NCBI RefSeq assembly: GCF_014884965.1
Contig: NZ_JABTBO010000009.1
Span: 1 to 64,000, forward strand
Source of the DNA: Spirabiliibacterium mucosae
GTDB taxonomy: Bacteria; Pseudomonadota; Gammaproteobacteria; Enterobacterales; Pasteurellaceae
Length of the DNA: 64,000 bases
Reading direction: 5' to 3'
Made by a program: the position numbers and the translations under genes
Notes under the pieces: model-generated
Databases searched by the model: none
What the model was told of the DNA's origin: nothing
Seen by the model: only the letters and a program-made list of their open reading frames with translations
Shown: positions 40,339 to 48,422 of the stretch, in pieces
Position numbering within the stretch: position 1 is the first letter of the stretch
How the letters are laid out: each line of letters opens with the position of its first letter

Positions 40339-43300
40339 CACTGTGCAAACACCTTATCCAAAGCCTCAATCAAGGCAAAGTGCGGTTTGTCGAAATACAC
40401 CCCAGTGGCGTTGCTCTGCCCTGTCATCCCCCGTAAAAAGAGGTAATACACGCCGCCAAAATCGCGCGCGTAGTCGTAATTCGGCACGCGCGTTTTCAAA
40501 TAGCGGTGCAGTGCCAGCGTGTAGAGTAAATATTGCAAATCATAATTGTGCGCCAACACAGCCTGCGTTAGGCGATCAGGCGTGTAGCTGGCCGCATTCG
40601 CGCCTAAAAAATTGCTTTTGTAATCAACAATGTAATACTGCCCCGCGTGGCGGCAGACTAAGTCGATAAAGCCGCGCAGCATGCCTTTGAAATCACTCAA
40701 GGCAAACCGTTCCCGCGCGGTTTTCAGCGGGTAGCGCGCGAGCAGCTGATTGAACACGTTGGCGTGTACTTTGCTGTTGATCGCCAGCAAAAACTCCATC
40801 TCGCGCACGCTGTCACGCAGATCAATGGCTTGCAAGCAAAAGGCATTGTCCTCACGCAGCGGGGTTTGCACAATGCGCGTTAGCCACGCTTGCAGCGCGT
40901 CAAAGCTGCTCGCCTCCAGCCCAAGGGCGCTGAGGGCGTTTTCAATCAGCGTGTGATTGTCCGCATCAATGCGCATATCCATGCGTTGCAACAAGTGGTG
41001 GAGCACCTCGCCCACCCGCGCGCCAGCGGGGAAGGTGAAGGCGATGTCATCAACGCTGACCGCACTTTGCACTGGCATCATTTCAACGTCGCCTTGCCCG
41101 CTTTCAGGCTCTTGCAATGCCTCATGCAGCGGGTTGACCGCACTTTGCTGGCTCAGTGAGGTGAAGGAGTTGATCACCCAATCTTTTTCAATTTGGCCAT
41201 AAAAATGTGCCGCCTCACCGTCCACTGCATCGGGCTGCGCGCGCCAGTCGCTTGGCGTGAGGGCATCGCAGTGGGTCAAGGTATATTGCTCGGGCGTGAA
41301 GTGCTTGGCGAGCAGTGCTTGGGTGTTGAAGGTGGGCCTTTGTGCCAAATCCAGCCCCAGCTCGCCTTGGGTGAGCAGGTAGACCAGCGGGTTCCAGCCC
41401 CAACTTTTATCTCTTATCATGTAGCCTTGATAAAATTCAGCATAAAGGCCAAGATGGACTTGATACACCGCGCGGGTCAGCGCCACATAAAGTAAGCGCA
41501 TCTCCTCCGCCGCTTGCTCTCGAATGATGCGCTCCAGGGCGCTGTTGTCAAAATCAACGTCACTTTGACCACAATTGTTGAATTTTTCCAGCGTTTTGGG
41601 CGTAAGATTGGCGCCCGCGCCCACAAACGGCAGCCACACCACGCCGTATTCCAAGCCCTTTGAGCCGTGAATGGTGACGATTTTGACCAAATCCTGCTCA
41701 CTTTCAAGGCGCAAGCTCAAGGCCTCGCCGCCCGCGCCTTTGAGGGCGATTTGCTGCTCAAACCAGGTGAGCAGCGCATACGCGTTGGGTTGCTGGTTCA
41801 TTTGCGCTTGCAGCAACTCGCTTAGGTGCAAAATATCCGTCATCGCCCGCTCACCATCGGCGTGCGCCAAAATGGTTTGCGCCACCTGCCCATGTTGCAA
41901 AATGGCGTGAATCATCGGCAGCACGCCTTGGTTAAACCACATTTGCTGCCAGTTTAAAAGCTGCTCAACCCAGCTGTCCCAGCGCTGCTCGTCATAAAGC
42001 AGATGATTAAGCGTTTGGCTGTCGAAATAAAACAGCTGGCTGGCCAGCGCGTTGATGACCTTTGTGCGCTCATAAGGCATCAAGCAGCCTTGCAAGACCT
42101 GCAACAGCACCTGCGCCCACGGGCTTTGGAACACATTGTCTTTGTTGGAGAGATAAACGCTTTTGATCCCCAACGCTTGCAGCGCCGCTTTGACCTCCAT
42201 CGCCTCATCGCCCTTGCGCACCAAAATGGCCAAATCGCTCGCCGCCAACGGCAGTTGCTCGCCGCGTTGATTCTCGCCCCACAATTTGCCCGCTTCAATC
42301 GCCTGCAAATAGCGCTGCACACTGATGGCACAAGCCCTCGCTTGGCTTTGTCGGAAGGCAGTTTTATTCTCCGCCTGGGCTAGGCAAACGCAAAGTGCGG
42401 TTTGCGCATCGCCGTTTAGGTAAAGTGCGGTTTTGCCGCCGCCGGCTTGCACGAGCGAGAAGTGAATCTCCGGCACCAAAAAGGCATCATCAAGTTGTGA
42501 GAACAGCTGATTGACCAGCGCGACCGCACTTTCACTCGAGCGCCAGTTTTTGCCCAAGGTGAACTCGCGCGCGGTTTGCTGCTTGGCTGCAAGGTAGGTG
42601 TAAATATCAGCGCTGCGAAAGCGGTAGATCGACTGTTTTGGGTCGCCAATCATAATTAGACCCACGCTATGCTCACTCGCCTCGAGGTAAATTTTTTGCA
42701 GAATATGAAACTGCTGGCTGTCGGTGTCTTGAAATTCATCGACCATCGCAAACGGGAATTGCATGCGAATCAGCTGCGCCAAATGCACGCCTTGGCTGCC
42801 CTGCAGCGCATCACTTAGGCGGCTGAGCAAATCGCCAAAGCTCATTTCATTGTTGTGCGCGCTCTCTTCATTCACGCGCTGGCGCACGTCAAGCGCCATG
42901 TGCCACAACAGCGCTTTGTGCAGCTGCTCAAAACGCGTGGTGTTGACTTGCGCGATAAACGCATCCACCGCAGTGAAAAACGCATGGGTTGGCGTGGTTT
43001 TATTTTTATTGGTTTTGTCGATCAGTTGATTTTGCGAAAAGTAATCTAATTCTTTGGGCAGGGTGAAGCTCAGCGTGCCCTCAAGCCACGCATTGAGCGC
43101 GGTGCATTTTGTTTCAAGGCTGCTAGCAGAGTATGTTTTGCCATTAAGCTGCTTGGCTGCAATGGCATTGGCAAGCAGCTCGCGCACCGCACCTTGGCTG
43201 GCCTGCCATAGGCTCTTCAATCCCTCACGGGAGGCAGCATAGGCCTCAAGCTCAGCGGTGATCTCCGCAAAGGTGGATACGGATTTTGCCGGCAGCGACC

Positions 43301-43919
43301 CTTCAAGAAAATGCTTGATGTGATCGAGCACCGCATCAGGGCTTGTAAGAAATTGCCGCGCAAAGGCGCAGACAACCGCACTTTGCGGATAAAACCGCGC
43401 GCGCCACGCCTGGCGGCAGTGCTTGAGGTAACGCTCTTGTTGGGCGCGTTCATCTAGCAGCACGGGGTCAAAATGGAGGTTGGCGTCAAAAGCATAGCGG
43501 CTGAGCATTCGCCGACAAAAGCCATGAATGGTGAAAATCGCCGCGGCGTCCATATTTTGCTGCGCCATATCCAAGCGCAAAATTGCCTCATCCACATCAC
43601 CGCTGATGGCGTCAAACAGCGCACACAAAAACGGATCAGCGCTTGCAAACTCGCCCGTTTGCTGCCAGCTTTTCAGAAGATCTAAAAGTTCCACCACCCG
43701 CGCGCGGATGCGGTCTTTCAGCTCTTGAGTGGCGGCTTCGGTGAACGTCATCACCAAAATTTGCTCCACCCCAAGGGCGCGGCCAAAGGCGTTTTCCCCC
43801 GCGTTGAGCAACAGCCGCAAATAGAGCGCGGCCATGGTGTAGGTTTTGCCTGTGCCGGCGGAGGCCTCAATCAGCGAGGTGCCAGACAGCGGATGGGTGA
43901 TGGCGTTGAGTGGCTGCAT
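40338..43919 (-). CDS. recB: Exodeoxyribonuclease V subunit beta (RecB)
   Basis: 3'-5' helicase and nuclease subunit of RecBCD, for double-strand break repair and degradation of foreign DNA. 1193 residues. UvrD-like helicase: Walker A EASAGTGKTYTMAAL (residues 18-32), AMVDEFQDTDSQQF, VTIHGSKGLEY, LLYVALTRAVYQVHLG. Nuclease domain with YYIVDYKSNFLG (about residue 1105). Two uptake sequences encode QQSAVN and VQSAVS in the linker before the nuclease. recC is not adjacent, as also in H. influenzae. Confidence 0.95.
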   Translation of the reverse strand: MQPLNAITHPLSGTSLIEASAGTGKTYTMAALYLRLLLNAGENAFGRALGVEQILVMTFTEAATQELKDRIRARVVELLDLLKSWQQTGEFASADPFLCALFDAISGDVDEAILRLDMAQQNMDAAAIFTIHGFCRRMLSRYAFDANLHFDPVLLDERAQQERYLKHCRQAWRARFYPQSAVVCAFARQFLTSPDAVLDHIKHFLEGSLPAKSVSTFAEITAELEAYAASREGLKSLWQASQGAVRELLANAIAAKQLNGKTYSASSLETKCTALNAWLEGTLSFTLPKELDYFSQNQLIDKTNKNKTTPTHAFFTAVDAFIAQVNTTRFEQLHKALLWHMALDVRQRVNEESAHNNEMSFGDLLSRLSDALQGSQGVHLAQLIRMQFPFAMVDEFQDTDSQQFHILQKIYLEASEHSVGLIMIGDPKQSIYRFRSADIYTYLAAKQQTAREFTLGKNWRSSESAVALVNQLFSQLDDAFLVPEIHFSLVQAGGGKTALYLNGDAQTALCVCLAQAENKTAFRQSQARACAISVQRYLQAIEAGKLWGENQRGEQLPLAASDLAILVRKGDEAMEVKAALQALGIKSVYLSNKDNVFQSPWAQVLLQVLQGCLMPYERTKVINALASQLFYFDSQTLNHLLYDEQRWDSWVEQLLNWQQMWFNQGVLPMIHAILQHGQVAQTILAHADGERAMTDILHLSELLQAQMNQQPNAYALLTWFEQQIALKGAGGEALSLRLESEQDLVKIVTIHGSKGLEYGVVWLPFVGAGANLTPKTLEKFNNCGQSDVDFDNSALERIIREQAAEEMRLLYVALTRAVYQVHLGLYAEFYQGYMIRDKSWGWNPLVYLLTQGELGLDLAQRPTFNTQALLAKHFTPEQYTLTHCDALTPSDWRAQPDAVDGEAAHFYGQIEKDWVINSFTSLSQQSAVNPLHEALQEPESGQGDVEMMPVQSAVSVDDIAFTFPAGARVGEVLHHLLQRMDMRIDADNHTLIENALSALGLEASSFDALQAWLTRIVQTPLREDNAFCLQAIDLRDSVREMEFLLAINSKVHANVFNQLLARYPLKTARERFALSDFKGMLRGFIDLVCRHAGQYYIVDYKSNFLGANAASYTPDRLTQAVLAHNYDLQYLLYTLALHRYLKTRVPNYDYARDFGGVYYLFLRGMTGQSNATGVYFDKPHFALIEALDKVFAQ

Positions 43920-43922
43920 GGG

Positions 43923-44279
43923 TTAGAACGATAGCACTTTGTCCGCCCACAGTGTCCAGCGGCTGAGATCGCCCAGCGTGCCAACACTCACCCCTTCAGC
44001 CAGTGGCAAATCGGTGATGCCGCGGGCGTTGGTGCAGGTTTTGCACAGTTTCACCTCAGCGCCAAAGCCGGTGATGATTTCCAGCGCTTGCTGCACGTTG
44101 TAACCTTCCGCTGGGTTTTGTTTATCAAGCCCTGCGACCACCGCATCGGAGAGTAAAAACAGTTTGAGTTCGACCGCACTTTGATGTTCTTCTTGCAGCA
44201 TAATGGCAAGGCGCAGTGCGTTGAAGAGGTTTTCGCTGCCATAAGGCGCGCTATTGATGATAAAAAGTAATTTTTGCAT
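43923..44279 (-). CDS. DsrE/YchN-family protein
   Basis: 118-residue cytoplasmic protein of the DsrE/F family: MQKLLFIINSAPYGSENLFNALRLA start, KLFLLSDAVVAG and a CKTCTNARGI cysteine pair (about residues 79-85). Relatives such as TusD carry persulfide sulfur; YchN-like members have unknown roles. The ATG at 44279 with AAGGAG upstream is preferred to an upstream start in the same frame. It ends 3 bp before recB, so it is likely cotranscribed with recB-recD. Confidence 0.85.
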   Translation of the reverse strand: MQKLLFIINSAPYGSENLFNALRLAIMLQEEHQSAVELKLFLLSDAVVAGLDKQNPAEGYNVQQALEIITGFGAEVKLCKTCTNARGITDLPLAEGVSVGTLGDLSRWTLWADKVLSF

Positions 44280-44330
44280 GGCGTGCTCCTTTTTGCTCAC
44301 AATAAACGCCTTTGGCGCGAAAATCAATGC

Positions 44331-44867
44331 CTAATGCGTCACGCTGCGCTCCACCGCGCGGGCTTTGAGCAGGCGATAAATTGTGATTAAATTCATGGTC
44401 ATCACGGTGCTTTCAAGCAGCACACCCCCAATCGACCCCACGATGATGTTATTGGTCATCCAGCAAATGGAGCCAAAGAGCATCACCAAGCGCATTTTAA
44501 TGCCCGTGAGCAAAAACAGCGCGATGGTACCTGTGGCGGTGCCGATGATCGGAAACATACTCCACCAATGCTCGGAGATATACAAGCCAAAGCCGACTGC
44601 CACCGCCACAAAGGCAAAAGCCACATAGGCCGAGTTGATGAAAATCGAAGTGGCCGTGCGGCAAGCGGCGATAAACGAGCTCAGGGCCGAAATGGGCGAG
44701 CCGAGTAAGTAAAAATGGAGCATGTAGGTGAGGTTTAAAATCACCATGATGATTTTAAAGCGCTTGTCGTTGCGCTGATAAAACACCAAAATGCCGAGGA
44801 AGAACACCGCAATCCCCAGCCATTGTGCAAACGAGAGATGAATAATGTAGTCGAGATAGTCGCTCAC
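44331..44867 (-). CDS. YgjV-family inner membrane protein
   Basis: 178 residues with about six membrane segments (for example LGIAVFFLGILVFY, FVAVAVGFGLYI, IIGTATGTIALFLLTGIKM) and the family features QRNDKRFK and ACRTATSIFI. Function unknown; E. coli YgjV is the named relative. 51 bp before the dsrE start on the same strand, so possibly the first gene of the unit leading to recBD. Confidence 0.8.
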   Translation of the reverse strand: MSDYLDYIIHLSFAQWLGIAVFFLGILVFYQRNDKRFKIIMVILNLTYMLHFYLLGSPISALSSFIAACRTATSIFINSAYVAFAFVAVAVGFGLYISEHWWSMFPIIGTATGTIALFLLTGIKMRLVMLFGSICWMTNNIIVGSIGGVLLESTVMTMNLITIYRLLKARAVERSVTH

Positions 44868-44881
44868 AACGCCTCACATAT

Positions 44882-44907
44882 AAAAAAGCGCCATTCGGAA
44901 ATGGCGC
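44882..44907 (-). terminator. TRAP operon terminator
   Basis: Stem GCGCCATT (44888-44895) and AATGGCGC (44900-44907), 4-nt loop, followed by six T on the minus strand; between dctM and ygjV. Confidence 0.9.
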
Positions 44908-44930
44908 GTAAAAAGCTAAATAAAATGCCC

Positions 44931-46249
44931 TTACACAATGCCGAGCAAGTTTGGCAAGAATAAGGAAATTTGCGGAATGTAGGTGACCGCTAAAAGCGTA
45001 ATCAACAACACGATAAAGAACGGCAGCATCGGTTTAATGATATCTTGCAGCCGCACACCAGCCACTGAACAGCCGACAAACAAGGCGCTGCCCACCGGTG
45101 GGGTACACAAGCCGATACACAAGTTGAAGATCATCATGATACCAAAGTGGATTGGGTCCATGCCGAGATCAGTCACGATTGGCAAGAAGATTGGGGTGAA
45201 GATCAACACCGCTGGTGTCATATCCATAAAGACCCCAATCATCAGCAAAATCACGTTGATGATAAACAAGATAACATACAAGTTGTCTGAAATGCTGGTG
45301 AGCAATTCGTTGATCATAAACGGAATATCCGCGCTGGTCATAATCCACGACATCGCCACAGAAACACTGACCAAGAACAACACAATTGAGGTGGTGACCA
45401 CCGCATCGAGAATAATTTTTGGTAAATCACGCAATTTGATTTCGCGATAAATAATCACCGATAACACAAAGGTGTACACCACTGCGATGGCGGAGGCTTC
45501 TGTTGCGGTGAAGATACCGCCCAAAATCCCGCCGATCACCACAATTACCATCAAGATACTTGGAATGGCATCGAGGGTGTATTTCATGAAAATATTGAAG
45601 GTAATTTTATCCGATACTGGATAACCGCGTTTTTTCGCGAGGATAAAGTTCACCACCATGATAGACAAGCCCATCAACGCGCCTGGCAAGTAACCGGCCA
45701 TAAAGAGGGTGGCAACAGACATGCCGCCGGCGGTCAAGGCATAGACGATCATCACGTTTGACGGTGGAATCAAAAGCCCTGAGATACAAGAGGTGACGTT
45801 AATCGCAGCAGAATAGGCAGGGTCATAACCGGCCTTTTTCTGAATCGGCGCCATGGTGCCGCCCACCGCCGCCGCGGCTGCCACCGCAGAGCCTGAGATG
45901 GAGCCGAACATCATGTTCGCCAACACGTTCACATGGCCCAGCGAGCCTGGGATGCGGCCTACCAGCACTTGTGAAAAGTTAATGAGTCGAATAGCAATCC
46001 CGCCACTGTTCATCAAGGAACCGGCTAAGATAAAAACGGAATCGCCAGTAATGAGAAGCTATCAAGCCCTGTTGCCATTTTTTGCCCTGCGGTGAGCAGC
46101 ACAATATCCCATGGCAGAATAAAAAACCCTGTGACGATGGTTGAAATACCGATGGAGAACGAAATAGGCACCCCAACAAACACCAACACCACAAACGACA
46201 CCAGCATCACCAGCGGTGCGAACCATTCCCAAGAAAGTAACCAGTCCAT
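44931..46249 (-). pseudogene. dctM: TRAP transporter large permease, DctM family (frame broken at a T run)
   Basis: Inner-membrane ion-coupled permease, about 12 membrane segments. The N-terminal part (MDWLLSWEWFAPLVMLV... to FSLLAIP) and the main part (MNSGGIAIRLINFSQ... to NLLGIV) are in different frames. The break is the A run at 46032-46036: with six A instead of five the minus strand reads LLAIPFFILAGSLMNSGG, the family's conserved segment, and the product is 439 residues. Further motifs: PPSNVMIVYAL, MDMTPAVLIFTPIFLPI, CTPPVGSALFVG. 2 bp after dctQ. Likely intact in the organism. Confidence 0.9.
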
Positions 46250-46251
46250 TG

Positions 46252-46747
46252 CTATACCTCCTCACCGCGTGACAATTTGCCAGCATTTTCGATGATAAAA
46301 ATGATGTTGTAGAACATAATCAGCAAGCCGCTCAATGGCACCGCCATGTAGACGTATGCCATTGGCATTTGCATTGAAGGCGAAATCTGCCCCATGGCAA
46401 ACACTTTGCTCACCAAGACAGACCCGCCGTAGACCATGGTGCTGATAGCAAATAGAAAAATCACCACATTGATAAAAATAGCACTAATTTGTTTTTTGCG
46501 CGCCGTCAAATTGTGGGTGAACAAGTCAATCGACAAGTGGCGTTGTTGCCCTGTGGTGTAGGCCGCCCCTAATAGTCCCACCCAAATCATACTAAAGCGT
46601 GCAATTTCATCGGTTATGGTGCTTGGCATTTCCAGCACATAGCGGCTGAACACCTGCCAGGTTACGCACACCACCAACATCACCATCACGATAATCGCGA
46701 ATGTGGCGATGACCTTATCAACACTATTTTAATTTTTCTAACAGCAT
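46252..46747 (-). CDS. dctQ: TRAP transporter small permease, DctQ family (start region broken)
   Basis: Four-helix membrane partner of DctM; contains CVTWQVFSRYVL, ITDEIARFSMIWVGLLGAAY and RHLSIDLF. Read literally the frame opens only at about 46689 and lacks the first helix start. Upstream, ATG at 46747 has AGGG 7 nt before it and begins MLLEK; two A/T runs (46733-46737 and 46727-46730 on the plus strand) each need one extra base to join it in frame as MLLEKIKNSVDKVIATFAIIV. That gives 165 residues, the usual size. 18 bp after dctP. Confidence 0.85.
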
Positions 46748-46765
46748 ATCGCTACCCTAAGTCGA

Positions 46766-47755
46766 TTATTTTGCGTCTTGAATTGATTGGATTTCGTCCA
46801 CAAAGCCGACCAATTTCGGATCTTTACGGAAGTCATCAAACAATGGTTTCAACGCTTCACGGAATGGGGCTTTGTCCACTTCAATGAAGGTTACGCCCAA
46901 TTTTTCAGCTTCTTTTTTAGAGCGAATGGTTTCTTCGTCCCACAATTTTTGTTGATACACTTCGCTGTCGTGAGCCGCTTCCATGAACAATTTTTGTTGT
47001 TCTGGGTTCATTTTGTTCCACGCTTTTTCAGAGATCACCAAGTAATCTGGGATAGACGTGTGTTGGTCAGCTGAGTAGAATTTGGCCACTTCATCATGAC
47101 GGGTTGAAGCATAAGATGGGATGTTATTTTCCGCACCATCGATAACGCCTTGTTGCAATGAAGTATACACATCACCCAATGGCAATGACACTGGAGAAGC
47201 ACCCAACAATTCGATTGATTTGTTTGTGGTTGGGGTTGAAATCACGCGGATTTTCATGCCTTTGAGGTCATCTGGTGAGTGAACCGGTTTTTTGGTGTAG
47301 AAGCTACGGGTGCCGCCCACATAAGAGGCCACGATGCGATAGCCGTTTGCTTGGGTTTTGTCGGCTAATTTTTTACCGATATCGCCGTAGAGCATACGTT
47401 TGAAATGGTCTTCATCTTTGAACAGGTATGGCAAGTTGAAGATCGCAAATTCACCGATGAATGGCTCAAGCTCACTGGAGTTGACTTTAGTCATATCCAA
47501 TGCGTCGTTTTGCACCATTTCCAATGTTTCACGCGCATCGCCCATTTGGCGACTTGGGTAAACACGGAGGATGATTTCGCCGTTAGATTTGGCTTTCAAA
47601 TCTTTCGCCATTTTGTCGATCGCTTTGTGTACCACGTGGGTTTGCTCGAGGTTATGCGCCAATTTGATGGTCACTTTGTCGGCCATAGCGCCGGCAGAGG
47701 CTGCCAACATCGGTAAAGCCACACACAAGCTGGTGAGTAATGGTTTAAATTTCAT
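46766..47755 (-). CDS. dctP: TRAP transporter substrate-binding protein, DctP family
   Basis: Periplasmic solute receptor, 329 residues, signal peptide ending SAGAMA (about residue 25). Typical DctP features: SRQMGDARETLEMVQ, FNLPYLFKDEDHF, GMKIRVISTPTT with the Arg that binds the substrate carboxylate, and GVIDGAENNIPSY. First gene of dctPQM. The neighbouring KdgF-like cupin suggests a uronate or related sugar-acid substrate; it is not the sialic acid receptor SiaP by sequence as I recall it. Preceded by a consensus CRP site. Confidence 0.93.
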   Translation of the reverse strand: MKFKPLLTSLCVALPMLAASAGAMADKVTIKLAHNLEQTHVVHKAIDKMAKDLKAKSNGEIILRVYPSRQMGDARETLEMVQNDALDMTKVNSSELEPFIGEFAIFNLPYLFKDEDHFKRMLYGDIGKKLADKTQANGYRIVASYVGGTRSFYTKKPVHSPDDLKGMKIRVISTPTTNKSIELLGASPVSLPLGDVYTSLQQGVIDGAENNIPSYASTRHDEVAKFYSADQHTSIPDYLVISEKAWNKMNPEQQKLFMEAAHDSEVYQQKLWDEETIRSKKEAEKLGVTFIEVDKAPFREALKPLFDDFRKDPKLVGFVDEIQSIQDAK

Positions 47756-47840
47756 AACATCTCCTTTGAGTTGGGGTTAATTTTGGCAGAAAGTAAAATA
47801 GCATTTTATTTTTTTAAACGTAATCGTAAATTTTAGTTAA

Positions 47841-47856
47841 TGTGACCCTAATCACA
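47841..47856. promoter_or_regulatory. CRP binding site upstream of dctP
   Basis: TGTGA-CCCTAA-TCACA, both half-sites exact. A -10-like TATTTT on the minus strand at 47800-47795 would put the start near 47788 and the site about 61 bp upstream, a standard class I activation distance. Transport would then be under catabolite control. Confidence 0.8.
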
Positions 47857-47902
47857 AAAATTTTTCGTCGATTGCGCGATCATTGCACAGCTCAAAATCA
47901 GC

Positions 47903-47931
47903 ATAAAAAAAGGCTATGAAATCATAGCCTT
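47903..47931 (-). terminator. Terminator of cupin gene
   Basis: Stem AAGGCTATGA (47910-47919) and TCATAGCCTT (47922-47931) followed by a T run on the minus strand; it separates the cupin gene from the dctP promoter. Confidence 0.9.
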
Positions 47932-47948
47932 ATATTGTTAAATTTATG

Positions 47949-48275
47949 TTATTTTTTAACAAAATCTTCACGCATTGGGGTGAAGCAATCGAGCAACACG
48001 CCTTTTTTCAAACAACGGCAGCCGTGCACGATGTCAGGCTTTTTATACAACACGTCGCCGGCTTTCACCACTTTGGTTTCATCGCCAATGGTGAACTCAA
48101 ATTCGCCGTCGAGCACATAGGTCAATTGCTCATGTGGGTGGCTGTGCATGGTGCCCACGGCGCCTTCTTCAAAATAGACTTCCACCGCCATGATATTCGG
48201 GCTGTAGGCCATGATTTTGCGTTTCACGCCAGCGCCTAAATCTTCAACTTTTACATCGTTACCATAAACAAACAT
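47949..48275 (-). CDS. Cupin protein, KdgF-like
   Basis: 108-residue single-domain cupin. Metal-binding residues in MHSHPHEQLTYVLDGEFEF and GDVLYKKPDIVHGC match KdgF, which linearises unsaturated uronates from pectin or alginate breakdown. The ATG at 48275 has AGGAG upstream. Same strand as the TRAP operon but with its own terminator, so co-regulated rather than co-transcribed. No other uronate genes (kdgK, uxuA, uxuB) are in the window, so the function remains inference. Confidence 0.8.
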   Translation of the reverse strand: MFVYGNDVKVEDLGAGVKRKIMAYSPNIMAVEVYFEEGAVGTMHSHPHEQLTYVLDGEFEFTIGDETKVVKAGDVLYKKPDIVHGCRCLKKGVLLDCFTPMREDFVKK

Positions 48276-48422
48276 AATCACTCCTTTCGTGCGTAAACTT
48301 GCGTCATCATAATCTAAATCGAATTTTGAAACAACATTTTATAATCAACAATTGATTTTGCGCAAGGCGCTGGCACAAAAAATGCAAAGTGCGGTACACT
48401 AAGCCAAACATCAGGGGGACGC

